DNA of 64,000 bases from Acanthosepion lycidas (lineage: Eukaryota > Mollusca > Cephalopoda > Sepiida > Sepiidae). Positions 9,420 through 21,715 of the stretch are shown here, piece after piece. The stretch is taken from NCBI GenBank assembly GCA_963932145.1, contig OZ010578.1, forward strand, positions 24,688,653 through 24,752,652, in the 5' to 3' direction. A model generated the notes under the pieces. The model saw only the letters and a list, made by a program, of their open reading frames with translations, was not told the origin of the DNA and searched no databases. Position numbers and translations under genes: made by a program. The stretch's first letter is position 1. Every line of letters starts with the position of its first letter.

Positions 9420-10840
9420 TAAAACCAGTTGGTAAACACACAACATTAAACTATCCGAATACAAGTTATAAAAAAAGATATCCCAACCAAATTTCCTTTA
9501 CTACTTTAAATTTAAAATGTCTACGCGGCCTTGTGGACGATGAAATATTTTCCACCCATAACCACTTCCTTAGACACAAAACGTCGCCATGCCATGTATA
9601 CAGTGTCGAATCATTCTCATTCCTCTCGTAATTAACTGATAGGAATGAATTTCCATTTGGACAGCTTCTTTTCAAGAGATTTGTGAAGCATACACTCGTG
9701 ACCATACGTCCCTGATCACTACAATCTTAGTTAGTGCTATAGTGGAACACACCTATTCTATAGTTAATAGACTCTCCCAACTATATATAAGTAGGAGTAG
9801 TAAGAGTAACAAGTCAGTCGCGAAGTGAGTCGGTCAGTCAGTCGATGTCGGACGACCGTTAGTCGAATATTAAAGTATCAGCGACCACCACTAGATTACT
9901 GCGTCATTACCTATTATATCAAGTTTCTAACGTTTTGTATTTCGAACCTATTTTAGGACCGACTTAGTACAAATACAAGCCTCCATTGTGAAACCACTAC
10001 ATAACAGTTAGTCTCATCAAATATGAGTTCAACTGTTGTCTATCCTACATATACACATAATCTGCACTTTTACTCATGATCACTTTTTATGTCCATAAAA
10101 CGACATCATTCAGTAATCCTCTTAGTTGAGTAGCGCTTAGCTCTTGTATCAAGCCATTACCCAGTATAACTGAAGTTGGAATGAAATGCAATGACCCTGA
10201 TTCGTTCTGCAATTTGATGACAACTAGTTCTTCACTTTTGTCATTTCTACCTATAAAAAAAGGATTGATAACCAACTGAGAAGATTTTATAAAATCAATT
10301 ATATTTAGAGATATTGGATTAATACGTAATATAAAATATCAGAGATAAAATATTTTCATTAAAATTCTACAGATTGTGAATGAAATGCAATGACACAGTT
10401 TCGTTCTGCAATTTGATGACAACTGTTTCTTCACTTTTGTCTTTTCTTACCTTAAAAAGGACTGGTAACGAACTGATAAGAGTTTATAAAACTAATTATA
10501 AAATGAAACCGACTTGAATTTTGTGTCTGCGTAATTTCATTCGGTGCCTTCGAAGTATTCGAAGCGAAAGCCAAGATTTTATTTATCATTATTTCTCTGT
10601 TCCGATTTTATATCAAATAATGAAGCCGATCATGTGATTTGCTTTTTAGCCATAAGAGACGGCAAACCATTCTGTTAAAAGTTGTCACATTGAATCATGT
10701 AATCATTCTATTCAACCAATAACAAAGTTGCAATATGAGCTCTGGTAAAAACATGTAATGATAACAGCAAAATTGCAATATGAGCACTGGTTAAAAATGG
10801 TTGCTGAAAACATTAGGTTTATAATACCCAGAAATTCATA
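9420..10840. other. Intergenic block shared with 53290-54000, no gene
   Basis: Non-coding. A related passage of about 100 bp occurs twice inside it (10160-10270 and 10370-10480: gaatgaaatgcaatgac...gcaatttgatgacaact), and a third is at 53770-53860. Confidence 0.5.
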
Positions 10841-10849
10841 CCTCAAGGA

Positions 10850-11110
10850 TCCAGTGACAGACCCAAAGAGTGTGAGTTCAATACCCGGTTAAGGCAGTGG
10901 AGAACTTTCAGAGGGAAAATTAGCAGGAGATAACCGATAACTGACATCCATCAAACATGGCACGTGGAACTAGAACAGTCTACTCCAGTGATCGAAATAA
11001 AGGGTTCAGTTCGAAATTCCAACCACCTGAAGAAGGCCGGAGCGTACAACGGCCGAAACGTTGTGACAAATATGGCGAAAAAGATGAGGACAATAGTCCG
11101 ACTAATGTAA
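10850..11110 (+). repeat. tRNA-derived SINE with cephalopod-type conserved domain
   Basis: B-box-like GAGTTCAATACC at about 10872-10885, then aaggcagtggagaac, GGCACGTGGAACTAGAACAG, and CACCTGAAGAAGGCCGGAGC through GCCGAAACGTTGTGAC, ending near AATGTAAATAC. The A box is missing or decayed. The open frame inside (10957-11145) is the SINE body, not a gene. Confidence 0.75.
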
Positions 11111-11159
11111 ATACTGTATTGTCTTCATATTTAATTATTATATAATTATGAAAATTATT

Positions 11160-12185
11160 ATCATTTTATAAAATGAAGTTTATTAGTTGTTCATTCTTTG
11201 GAGTCATGATGTGGTTGCATCTAGCGTAATCCATCCCCACTGTATGAATATTTAAGATTTTTTTTTCTAAAAAACGACAAGCAAGAAAGTAAGTCGATAG
11301 TAATTTGTCTTTTAATTTGCCTTTTCCTCCGTCGAATAATCGTCGATTGAACAAAAATCGAAATGCAATAACGAATATATATAAAATTTCAGAAATTGTC
11401 TCCGGTAGAAAAAAAAAACAAAAAAACAAATATTGTCAGTTATTTGTAAATATATTTATTCTATAATATTATTTCATGTTGATATATAAAATTATTTCAT
11501 CTTTATAAATCAATATCAGAAAATTGACGATGAATTCCAAACCGGATATCAAATCCAAATCTCACTTCTTCAGTTAATTCTAATCGCGTTAAGATGATTT
11601 CTTCGGCAAAATAGGGCAAAGAAGTTAATTTATAATATTATTTTTTGTTGATATATAAATTTATTTCATCTTTATAAATCAATATCAGAAAATCGACGAT
11701 GAATTACGAACCCGGTACGAAATTGAAATCTCTCTTCCTCAGTTAACGCGAATCGCGTCACGAAGTTTTTTCGACACAATGGGGCAAAGAGGTTATACCA
11801 TAAATATTTTAAACTATAAGCTGTACTTTAGGTTCCATTATTAATATTTTTAATTTCTTAATTTTTTTTCGTCTTCCCAATCATGAAAATAATACAAAAC
11901 TGGATTTGATTGGTTTGAGTCATATACGAAATAAACAGCGAATATTACGGTAGAAAAGAAATTAACATTTACGTGAATGCCACTTAATTCGTCTGTATAC
12001 TGTAAAAAAATGGATATGAGTTTAGACAAGTAGCGCCAATCAACCTTGCATAGCACATATAGGATCATAATTGTAAATATAATGAAGTTAGTAAGCGTCT
12101 CTTCGTAAAGGGTTCAATATTGGGTATGAGTTTAGACAAGTAACTAAATAAATCTTGAATGCAATATTGATAGCGAAGAACAATT
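11160..12185. other. 3' flank of SLC16 copy B, paralogous to the 3' flank of copy D
   Basis: No gene. 11450-11720 contains a diverged direct duplication of about 180 bp (ttatttcatctttataaatcaatatcagaaaat at about 11484 and 11663). 11865-12140 matches 60915-61190 closely. The stretch at about 11480-11500 is the empty-site equivalent of the LTR element insertion at 54723-60705. Confidence 0.6.
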
Positions 12186-12355
12186 TTAAATGGAACCGTG
12201 AAAGTTTCTTTTTTCTTTAATAATTAATTTTTCATTGAATTTCCTATTTCGTTGAAGGTAGACGATTCCACTTGATACGATGCAGGCAATGAATAAAGCA
12301 CCGGTGGTGAAGTAAAAAATAGAATCGTAAGACTGTGTAGCATCCAACAAATAAC
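12186..12355 (-). CDS. SLC16 copy B exon 8 (last coding exon)
   Basis: 170 nt including TAA at 12186-12188. Acceptor TTTTCAG|GTTAT. It encodes TM12 (FTTGALFIACIVSSGIVYL) and a basic C-terminal tail of about 22 residues. The tail is longer than that of copy D, which stops earlier. Confidence 0.8.
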
Positions 12356-12549
12356 CTGAAAAGATAAGAAGTTATCAGGAAAAAATGTTACTTTAACCTT
12401 TGTAGACAGATACTTACTAATTCTCAATATTTCATCTTTATTTTTATTTCAACTCAATTTAAATCAAAGATTTATTGGGTAAGGGTTAGGACAATAAAAG
12501 AACATGTTTCAGGAAGACAGAAGAAGGCGATTGATGTTGCACTTCAATT

Positions 12550-13030
12550 TTTGAAGATTGTAGTTGGCAGGAAGCAAGAAATCGAAAGATATTTAAAACG
12601 GTTAGATCAAGTTATTTCAACAGTAGAATGATGAGACCTTATAGGCAAACTAGTAGAACTACTCTTAAATTCATGCGGTTGAGGTACCAAGGAGCGGGAG
12701 CTGATACAAATAATTGCAATGAAGATATTTATAGAAAAGACAGAGGGAAGCCATGTTACGATGGTTGTAAAGTGACTGAAGTCGAGAAACCAGTTTTGGA
12801 GGCGTTCAAATTTACAAGCCATTTCTTGTCCCAATTACCAACTGACTGCGGGTAATTGCCGACATCAGTTGGCAGTTTTAGTTTATCGGATCTATCGGAT
12901 ACGAATAAATAATTGTGTTATCAGCGTAAATACCCAGTTTGCAACTGATCATATCAGGAAGGTCGTTGATTAAAACAGGAAACAATGTAAGTCCAAGTAT
13001 AGAGACCCAGGGGATACGCACATTAATAAA
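12550..13030 (-). pseudogene. LINE reverse transcriptase fragment in intron 7 of copy B
   Basis: Minus-strand pieces read ISCKLGIYAD (RT motif with YAD), MGQEMACKF, and further down a LINE C-terminal segment with RLVPQPHEF-like residues. Stops and an internal deletion join RT to the C-terminal part. It has the same position and type as the fragments in intron 7 of C (30971) and D (61620), so it is an ancestral insertion. Confidence 0.6.
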
Positions 13031-13667
13031 TATTCCATAGGTGCATTATTTTGTGGTTTCATAGAATTTTGCATTGGGTTTCTGTTTTTCGAGTGTAGGG
13101 TCTTCACGGGTCGGTGGGTGAATTGTCGACTGCTATTTAAGTATCAATCATATAAAAAACAAATCTGGAAGAGGGCACTTCGATGTGATGTAATGGTTAG
13201 CAATAAGACATTGAGATTATTTTGCTTGTAATCAATGCATGGAAACGTATTCCTGTATTTATTTTAACAGCCTTGAACGTCCTTTCATTATTTAGAAAAT
13301 ACATTGATTTTTTTCTTGAGAATAGCATTCGGACAGCAATATTTATCTCAGTTCTAATCTAGTGGCTGTAGTAACTTGATTAGTAAAAGAGGTCAAAGTT
13401 CATCGTTCTTCCTGTATTTCTGATGTGAAACTGGACTCTTCTCAACAATTATTATGCTTGCATCTTGTTTTATGTGAGCCATATTCTATGATGTATGTTT
13501 ATTAATTGTCTGCCGTAATAATTAAGAGAAATGTTTAATGGTTAATTGATTACAAAATAAAATTATTTTAAATTGTTTTTAATTTATTTGAAAATATGTT
13601 AAAAAAATTTGTTAAAAAAATTATGTAAAACGCCGAAATAGAAGAACGATGAACAAAAGTCAATTAC

Positions 13668-13793
13668 CTGCGATTTTCGTATCGATAATGTAAGTGATAC
13701 CAATCAGAAGGCACAAAGGAGAATATCCTTTGGTCAGGTTTCTCCCTCCCAAAATGGAAGCCACAAGCACCATTCGAAGGGTAAAGGCGACTC
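13668..13793 (-). CDS. SLC16 copy B exon 7
   Basis: 126 nt, phase 1 to 1. Acceptor CAGCAG|GAGTC, donor GCAG|GTAATTG. It encodes VLVASILGGRNLTKGYSPLC and a membrane segment. The Arg codon (CGA) before MVLV is the one that has become TGA in copy D. Confidence 0.85.
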
Positions 13794-13974
13794 CTGCTGA
13801 TCAAAAACATTATATTTATCTTAATATTTAAGACGAGAAATAATTGAAATACAAATTTATTCGAACTGTTATCCCCATCTTGTTTGTTATACCAAACATA
13901 TCAGCCGTTGTACTCTCTGTTCTTCTCTGTGTGTCTGTCGTAATCTGCGAATTTTGAACCGAATCATTTATTCC

Positions 13975-14090
13975 AAAACCCGAGGAAAATATCAACTTAA
14001 AATTAACCAATATGTGACACTGCTTCGCATTGACACAAAAAAAATGAGAACATTCCATGCGAACGGATTGAATAAAGTGTTTATGTCGAA
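13975..14090 (+). repeat. Single decayed unit of the 166-bp satellite
   Basis: aaatatcaacttaaaattaa, then atgagaacattcca and gattgaataaagtg in the same order and spacing as the units at 32740-34460. It lies in intron 6 of copy B, the same intron that holds the expanded array in copy C. Confidence 0.65.
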
Positions 14091-14112
14091 TCTACCCGAC
14101 AGTTGTCATATA

Positions 14113-14192
14113 TTAGGTTGGTGCAAAAATAATTTCGTTTTCTCACATAGTAACATATGTTAGAAAACGAAATTATTTTTGCACCAACCTAA
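14113..14192. mobile_element. MADE1-like mariner MITE, 80 bp
   Basis: Perfect-type palindrome starting TTAGGTTGGTGCAAAAATAA and ending with its reverse complement, flanked by TA on both sides (mariner target duplication). Arms are about 36 bp around a short centre. Size and terminal sequence resemble the MADE1/Hsmar1-type mariner MITE. Confidence 0.9.
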
Positions 14193-14845
14193 TACAACAA
14201 ATGACCGAAAAATAAAAAAAAAGTGTAGAATACAACTGCCGGAGATTTATGATTAAACCAGTTGAGATAAGGAAAATAGTTCAATTAAATATGCGAATGA
14301 AAACATTTTTTTTTACTTTCAACAAATTGGAGTATTTATTTCGTTAGGATTTCTTAAATAACACCAGAATAATATTGTTTCTGGTTGGTAAATCATTGTC
14401 TGTTGTGTAGCATATTATTTTATTTGTACATGCGCATTGCTTACTAATCACGTTATACATGTTTTTTCATTGCGCTATAAATTGCGTGATTTCGGTCTTG
14501 TGTGTGTGTTGATAAACTCAAATGTCTTATTCTTATGCATTTCTTTTTGTCAATTATTATCACAACCATAAGTGTAGACAATCACGAAACGAATGGGTGG
14601 CTTGAAGTTCCAGAACAGCGGACACACCGGATGTGACAATTTTAACAATTAATACGCATGCTCCAATCGAACAATTATTAACTTTTAAAAATAAAAAACG
14701 CAACCAAAGAAGAGCCAGTAGTAAAGCCCATCTGGAACCTCGAAAAAATCTTTGATAAAATAATTTACTACAAAACAATAAATAGAGTAGAACGACTTTT
14801 TCGGAAAATATTATGAATTCGTTGACTTTGCTTCGAAATATTCAC

Positions 14846-15115
14846 CGTAGAAAATGGCGAAAAGAGACGCACACAGAGCGAACAATGAGAAGGAGTTGCA
14901 GAATGTAAAGGATAAGGTAGTGGCCGACATGCCAAACAATGAAGGCATCAGAAGGTAGCTTATAGGGATGTCAAGTAGGTCAGCAAGAATTCCTGTAATA
15001 ATTTGGCTAGGTCCAATAATTGCACCGACGATAGACATTATCAAGGCTCCTTGTTCACGGGTGAGTCCAACATTCACAACTTTTGCCGGAAGATAGATAT
15101 AAATTTTTTCGCACG
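14846..15115 (-). CDS. SLC16 copy B exon 6
   Basis: 270 nt, phase 1 to 1. Acceptor CTCAG|CGTGC, donor TACG|GTGAAT (a weaker donor than GTGAGT in copy C). It encodes TREQGALIMSIVGAI, a GILAD motif and three hydrophobic segments of the C-terminal half. Confidence 0.85.
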
Positions 15116-15844
15116 CTGAGAAAAAAAATATTAAAAATGATAGAATTCAAAATGATATAAAGGAACTAAAAAAATAAATCGCAACACATTATTTATGCAA
15201 TTATCTTGATATATATTTTATCATTCTTATAAATCGTAAGCGATCCAATTATTCAGAAGGATATGCAACGTTTGGCAAACAATTTAATCTAAAAGAAGAT
15301 TTATGTATTTTTAAAAAGTATTTTCAATTTTAGAACATTTTGAAGGGCATATTATTTTACATTTTTTCACTGGTACAATCATATATGTATCTGAAAAATA
15401 AACTTACCTTTGAGGATTTTGTCTCGATTCTGTGATAGATTTTTAAATTCATATAAAAAAGTCAAATTAACAATGTTTATCAAATAATTCACGTCAGAAT
15501 TCTGTATTTGAAAACATGTAAAATGAATAAATATGATGAAAGTAGATCTTTTTATCCAATGGCGACACCATAAAAACAACGAAACCGAAAGCGAACTAAT
15601 ATTAAATTCGACCAATGAAAAGAGTTAACGTCGTACAATAAATATAATAAAATTCTCTCTCCAGACATAAAAGGAAAGAATCAAGTAAAATTTGGCAAAA
15701 TTGATCATCTACCCTTACATGTTTTATGTAAAACGTTATGGAACCGTTTATATTATAGTCGAAGATTCTTAATTGAAACAACATAATATTAATAAAAATG
15801 AAAATTGCTAATTTATTATTCATTAATATAATTCTGTAACTTAC

Positions 15845-16019
15845 ATGACCAAAAAAAGTAAACGGTTAGAAGCAACTGCATGCCGGGATTCTTCATAACA
15901 TCAGGATCAAATATAATTTTGTGGAAGTCAGTGCATTTGCTTGAAAATGTGTTTGTCATGTTGGTTAGAAGCTCGTTGGTAGAATGTCCAGGATTTTCAG
16001 AGTTGTCCAAACTGTTGGC
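15845..16019 (-). CDS. SLC16 copy B exon 5
   Basis: 175 nt, starts in phase 0 and ends in phase 1. Acceptor TTTTCAG|GCC, donor TCAT|GTAAGT. It encodes the end of the central loop (SENPGHSTNELL) and the start of TM7 (QLLLTVYFFWS). Confidence 0.85.
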
Positions 16020-16249
16020 CTGAAAAGCAATTTGATTGCATTTTTAAGAATTTTTTCTAACCTTGCCGAATACCACTTGAGTAAGAATAGAGAAAAATGA
16101 TCTTTCTAAAATTTCTGCATAATCTTTTTGAGCAAGACATCTATTTTCGAAAGTTTTTTTTAGATTTTGCTAAATTGTCCGATTGATTTTCCTACTCTGG
16201 ACATAGAAACATAAAATTGACCATGAAAAAAACATTTGAATAATGCTCT

Positions 16250-16330
16250 ATTGTTGTTGTTGTTATTATTATTATTATTATCGTTGTTGTTGTTGTTAAT
16301 AATAATATTAATATTAATAATAATAAGAAG
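16250..16330. repeat. Trinucleotide repeat (TTG/TTA/ATA)n
   Basis: Imperfect run of TTGTTG and ATTATT units in intron 4 of copy B. The paralogous place in copy C holds a longer pure (AAT)n at 39096-39163. Confidence 0.9.
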
Positions 16331-18560
16331 AATGAATGAATGAATTCGGCAAAGTTATTATTTTTCGATACTTTAAATAATTTGGTACAGTTTTAAGACA
16401 ATCTCATGGAACATTTTATTATGACATATTTGGATAATATCAGGAAAGAAATGTTGGCTCATTTTGACTAATTGTTAATGTGAAACATTAATCATTAAGG
16501 TCATTTTCTGATAATCCTGGTTTCTCGATAATATTTGTCTATGTATTGAATATTAATAGGCTGGTTATTATTTTACTTTTATTTAAAATCCAACTTTAAT
16601 ATAAACGAAGTGAAATATAAAATATTAATATTTTCCAAATCTAAAAAAATATGCATACTGTTTTATGAAGGTACCTCCAAACATTCACTGCAAAAGTGGC
16701 ACATAAATAAATAATTCATAAAACATTAAAAAATACAATTTTATCGTCAAAACATTTGTGTTGTCATTAAGATGAATGATATTTTGAGGTCAGTTTTTCT
16801 TATCCTTTTTAGAACCTTTGGGTTAAAATCTTATTTTTCTGGCTTCAACGCGGGACAGATATGTACGGGAATTTAAAAGTATGTTTCCAGCGAAAAACAC
16901 ATTGATTTCGAAAAAAACGTAATTATTGTATTTTAATAAAACTTTCAACACATATTCACAGAAAATCTTTGTAAAAATATTTTTTTACATCTGTTAACTT
17001 CCACTCATTTAACATTATTTAATCCTTTTTTATATCGCTTAATCTTTACATTAGTTATAAGGAAAAGTACTAAGAAAATTTAAATCTGAAAATGTTTTCG
17101 GTTTAAGAGGATCTCCATCCCCCCTGTTACAGAAAATTTGCATTGACTTGTGAAATAAATAATTGCAATAAAATTATGACATTATTTAATTAGAAAATCT
17201 ATTCATTATTTTTTAGTGTAAAATGTATGATAGGCACTACTTTTTCAGAAAAAAATTCGATAAATAATGAATTTTCACAAGAATTTTATTCATTAGGATA
17301 ATTTATAAAGTTTTAATCTTTTAATTTTCTGTATTAATTTGTATCTGTCAAAACCCGTATTTACTAATCATAGAAAAGTACACTACATTTCCATGACCCT
17401 TAGTATTTAAAAAAAAATTGAATTTATTGTATGTATCTATAAGCGTATCGACCTTTGTAAATACGGATATTCATCGACGAAATCTTCAAAACAATAGCCG
17501 TAATTATAGTAAATTTAAGATTTATTGGTAATTTTATAACATTTTCTCAACAAGCGTCTTATTAAGTACGGCTATTTCAATAAAATATTTAATTGCTTAA
17601 AATATTTTCTTGAATTGTTAACATTCTTGGGTAGTTAATCAAATTGTATAAACAGACGTTTACTTTCTATTCATCAAATAATTTTTATAGTTAGATACAC
17701 TTACCAAATATCAAGTTATATGCCAACAACTTATAAGAACATCCACGCCATGTTTAATAAGTTACTTTCCTGCGATATTTTAAATTAAGATTAATTAATA
17801 TTTGTTTTCATTCAGATTAATCAAACATTAAATCCTCTATTTTTTTATCAAATAATATTTCATAAAATTGTTTTTTGAGATTTTTTTAATAATGGCAGAT
17901 TTCTCAAAATGGACAATTTTATAGATTTCAGTAATTCTCAGAAATGGAAATTCAGCAATTTTTAAAAAAATACAACAAAGTGTTTTCTTTAAAACAACAA
18001 AGTGTTTTCTTTAAAACAATTTCAAACAATTTTGCAGTTTTCTAATTCCTTCAGTGTAAAATATTAACTTTAATCTATTATTTTGGAATTAAAACTAAAA
18101 TAAAAACTTCAAGAAATATTTTGAATTTTTTTAAATGCATTTGAAACCTTAGGTATTGGTTGTTTTTGGGGTTCCAAATTATATGTAACTCTTCTTCATG
18201 ACAACGGCCGTAGGTATTTATTTTGTTTCATACAGCCAAAGCCAGAAATATTTCATTTTCATTTAACAATTCTCAACAGGATGCACAAGACATATCTATT
18301 AAAATAAAAATATATGAACGTTTAATCTCGTGGTGAAGATTTATTTAATGCAATTTGACTACTGCTCATAAGTGAGGTTCAGCCATTTCTTTTATAGTCG
18401 AATATTCCGAGGTGGGTATAACAAAATTTGCCTTCAAGCTATAGATGTTAACCCTTGTTCCATAATGAAGCATTTCGAAAATGCAGTAAAACGGAATAAT
18501 CAAACAATATGGGTAAGTTTAATGCTAATGTTATTTAGAAGGACCAGTGCGTCACTAATT
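16331..18560. other. Intron 4 of copy B, nothing recognised
   Basis: Very AT-rich, stop-dense in all frames. No coding, RNA or transposon signal seen. Confidence 0.6.
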
Positions 18561-18563
18561 GTA

Positions 18564-18635
18564 GGAGACCTTAATGGGAATCGAACCACTGACATTCGTA
18601 AGGATCTGAGAAGTGATAATGCCAGATATAGCTCC
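18564..18635 (-). repeat. tRNA-like 72-nt element (tRNA pseudogene or SINE head)
   Basis: On the minus strand it starts GGAG and ends CTCC, with GTGGTTCGATTCCCA where a T arm or B box would be, about 20 nt before the end. It is kept in copy C at 39606-39677 (same length, GGGGGTTCGATTCTCA). The acceptor stem pairs only in part and a D arm is poor, so a functional tRNA is unlikely. Confidence 0.35.
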
Positions 18636-18756
18636 AAAGTAAGACAGCCATATTGATAATTATAAAAGCGATAAGAATCTATGTTTCTGTAGATATTTCT
18701 ATAAAATATCTCGAAATAAAATGAATGTAGAAAGAAAAAGAAACATTGGCATTTAC

Positions 18757-18848
18757 GTTTGTCCCTTTATATTTAATCGCCTTTTCGTCTGGATCGAACC
18801 CTGATTCCGGTTTTAGTAGAAACTCATTCAGAGACTTTAATTTGATTT
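18757..18848 (-). CDS. SLC16 copy B exon 4
   Basis: 92 nt, phase 1 in, phase 0 out. Acceptor CATTTCAG|AAATC, donor AAAC|GTAAAT. It encodes a hydrophilic loop piece (LLKPESGFDPDEKAIKYKG). It is the exon present three times in copy C. Confidence 0.8.
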
Positions 18849-18944
18849 CTGAAATGAGACGCTTTCTATAAAACATACAAATTACAGTTTTAACAAAACA
18901 AAATAAAGAGAATATTAAGAGACAGGAATATCTCGTTAGAAACA

Positions 18945-19040
18945 AAGAAAAGATTATTGAAGTGATATCTGTCCTCCTGTATGGCAGAAAATGCTGGACA
19001 ATCTCGTCAAAGATGGTGATCGATCTGCATCTCTAAAAAT
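18945..19040 (+). pseudogene. Short LINE fragment (SVLLYGRKCWTIS)
   Basis: The plus strand encodes ISVLLYGRKCWTISSKMV in one frame, the conserved post-palm motif of the LINE group seen elsewhere. Very short relic in intron 3 of copy B. Confidence 0.5.
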
Positions 19041-19349
19041 ACAATTATCCAAATGTTTTATTGAGGAAGATTCAATTCACTATGTAATTTCAATATAAAA
19101 TGGATCCTGGCCAGTGAAACAATTTGGAAATCATTTGAAACCACGCAATTCCTTAAAGACAACGGAAAGTAACATAAAATGAAAATTTCCTACATTCATA
19201 AAAACATTAAAATTCTTAATTCTCAAGCCAATTCCCCCAGACCTAGAATATGAGGTTCTTACATTTTTAGAAGAACCGTGTAATATTTTGAAAAAATAAT
19301 AGTTTAAGTTAATATTTTTTAATTTAATTTAGTACCCCCAAATCTTTCT

Positions 19350-19970
19350 CATAATGGTAAAATGTACCGTGTAACAGGTTGCTATGGTAACTATGATTAA
19401 CAAAATAAGTTTTGTGTATTTTGCCAAGATCAGAATGAGCAAGAACGATGGCTAAAGGCAATACCTCAAGGGAGTACACCTAACAGACCAAACACTGTTG
19501 CTTGTGAAAGTTATTTTCTATCTGCTTATGAAACACTTGTTATTACAAGAAAAGTACGACCCAGAAATCCAGCATCAGTATTTGATAATTTCCCAAAAGT
19601 GTGTTACCTCGTCCTCGACGAAAACCAACAAACAGAACTATTGCTTCTATGCGAAATGTGCAAAATGATGAGCTGTTACAGTTTCAAGAAAGGGACAAAA
19701 TCCTCACTTTTGAAAAATTATATCAGAATACTGATCAACAGCATTTTGTCTTAGCAATTACATCCTTTAAATCAAACAATCGGTTAGTTTATCCAATATG
19801 TTGATTTTTCAATGTTTTGAATACTCGAGATTTGAATGTTACAATGCTTATATATATATATTCACAAAATTTTTTCCCTTTCAAACAGTCGAATACCAAT
19901 GTTCCATCACTGGTTACAAATTATTGAAGCCATTCGTTATCTTAGTAACTTAAAAATTGAAAATGAGAAC
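19350..19970 (+). pseudogene. THAP-domain protein pseudogene (likely from a THAP-containing DNA transposon)
   Basis: Plus-strand translation in pieces: FCVFCQDQNEQERWLKAIP, VACESYF, VRPRNPASVFDNFP, in the layout of a C2CH THAP zinc finger (CxxC early, W, then a C/H pair before a PxxF-like end). After a one-frame shift it continues into an open frame at 19601-19804 (NRTIASMRNVQNDELLQFQE), and near 19890 into HWLQIIEAIRYLSNLKIENE. The initial CxxxC half is interrupted by stops. It lies in intron 3 of SLC16 copy B on the opposite strand. The function of the original gene is unknown; THAP domains bind DNA and occur in P-element-type transposases. Confidence 0.5.
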
Positions 19971-19974
19971 AAAA

Positions 19975-21235
19975 CTGAAAAGAGCATATCAATGTTATGT
20001 TACTAGAAAGGATTGAGACAAAATATTATGATTCTGATATTCTTATATGAGATAATACTAGTTTTTATTTTCAAGAATAAGAACTTGATAAATTGTGTTA
20101 ATTAAAAAAGTTCACTGGATACCACAGATATAACACATAGGTTTTTTTCACTTTTCCCTCTTTTTGCATATATTTAATTGGTTAACACCCCAAATTCTCT
20201 TGTTAATTAATTTTGTGTTGTTGTTAATATAAATTGATTTTAGTTTTTAAAACTATGTATACTGGTAATATCTATTATCGAATCATAGCAAAATCAGTAT
20301 TCTCTTCTGTGAAAAAAAAATTACATGTAAAAGGAAATGCAATAAATTTTGTAAAGCTTATCAAAATTATTGTTTGTCTGAAATTCACATTTTTGTAAAG
20401 TATTTTCAAACCTTGTTGATAAACGTTTTTTGTAAAATGTTGAAATTGTTTTCTGATTGTATTATACAATTTTATATTAGTAATAATAAACAAATTAACT
20501 TATTATTTTTGCAGGATTATCTAAAAAAACAATTTAATTTATGTTGAATAAAGATATTTTTGTACATTTGTTTATTTTATGGTATTTTTCTTCTTTCTTT
20601 ATATATTTGGATTTATGGGAATAAGCTTATAATTGTAAGATGCTTCCTAATATTATATATAGATGTTAATTAACTAATTACTGGACATTAATAAAGAAAT
20701 TTATTGATGAGAATGATAAGCGTCAAGAACTTTTTCCGGATATGTTAAAATCAGTTAAAGTAGAATCAATTAAAATAGAATAAATGTTTTCAAGGTTTCG
20801 TCGCCCGAACTTATGTTCGAAGCGAGCATGATGCATCGAAGTCGGGAAGTTGAACTAAACCAAGTCTGGGAAGAAGATTATGAAGTCTTATTCTGGCTAT
20901 ACCTTTCACACCTAGTTCCTGTGAGTGAACAATTTCTTTATTAAAGCGAGTAAACAATTATATGATGTGTTCTCAAAGTGAAGAGATGTTGAGGAATCCA
21001 GAGATAAAGACCTTTTGAAGAAGATGAAGGTAGAGCACGCTGCTGATACATTTTATAGAAAAATGATAAATAAATTTGCCAAAAGGAAACGAAGAATTGA
21101 GTGAATTTGCAAATAAATTTTAATTATCTAATTATATATAGGTTTTAGTATTTTCTCAGATTATTCTCGTAAGCAACAACGGTCGTCATGGCAGGTCGGT
21201 CGCCAAGGTATTACTAGGGGCTGAACATCGTGTCT
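19975..21235. other. Intron 3 of copy B, mostly unannotated
   Basis: No gene recognised. 20780-20930 is a locally GC-richer stretch (gtttcgtcgcccgaacttat...) that looks like a piece of an unknown interspersed repeat. Confidence 0.4.
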
Positions 21236-21240
21236 ATGCT

Positions 21241-21278
<38 letters not shown>

Positions 21279-21293
21279 TGAACAGACTGGAAG

Positions 21294-21366
<73 letters not shown>

Positions 21367-21379
21367 TGAACAGACTGGA

Positions 21380-21410
<31 letters not shown>

Positions 21411-21435
21411 CATAGATAGATATGAACAGACTGGA

Positions 21436-21486
<51 letters not shown>

Positions 21487-21501
21487 TGAACAGACTGGAA
21501 G

Positions 21502-21546
<45 letters not shown>
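21241..21546. repeat. (GATA)n with interspersed 20-bp spacer (higher-order tetranucleotide repeat)
   Basis: Five GATA blocks are separated by near-identical spacers reading atgaacagactggaagaga or ...ggaataga. A related single spacer with TCTA runs is at 43226-43275 in copy C. The 120-codon frame over it is an artefact. Confidence 0.95.
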
Positions 21547-21547
<1 letters not shown>

Positions 21548-21715
21548 AATCTGATGTGGGTCAGGTTATACGACACAAAAGCATGTGTCTCTACTCTTTA
21601 TCAATTCCACCAAATCAATGAATTTTGAATCTTCTGTTTTTAAGAAGAAATTCGAAAATGTCACATCTTATAAAAAAAAATTCATTAAAGAATATATTCT
21701 TGAAAATGTAGTTAC

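Noticed and set aside
14113..14192. Contamination with human DNA because of MADE1-like ends
   Set aside because: Interior differs from MADE1, TA flanks are local, and the MITE sits in an intron of the local gene; mariner ends are shared across animals.
18372..18656. 94-codon plus-strand frame opposite intron 4 of copy B
   Set aside because: Crosses the tRNA-like element and is not kept in copy C.
21214..21576. 120-codon frame with Ser-Ile-Tyr-Leu repeats
   Set aside because: Translation of (GATA)n; no coding signal.
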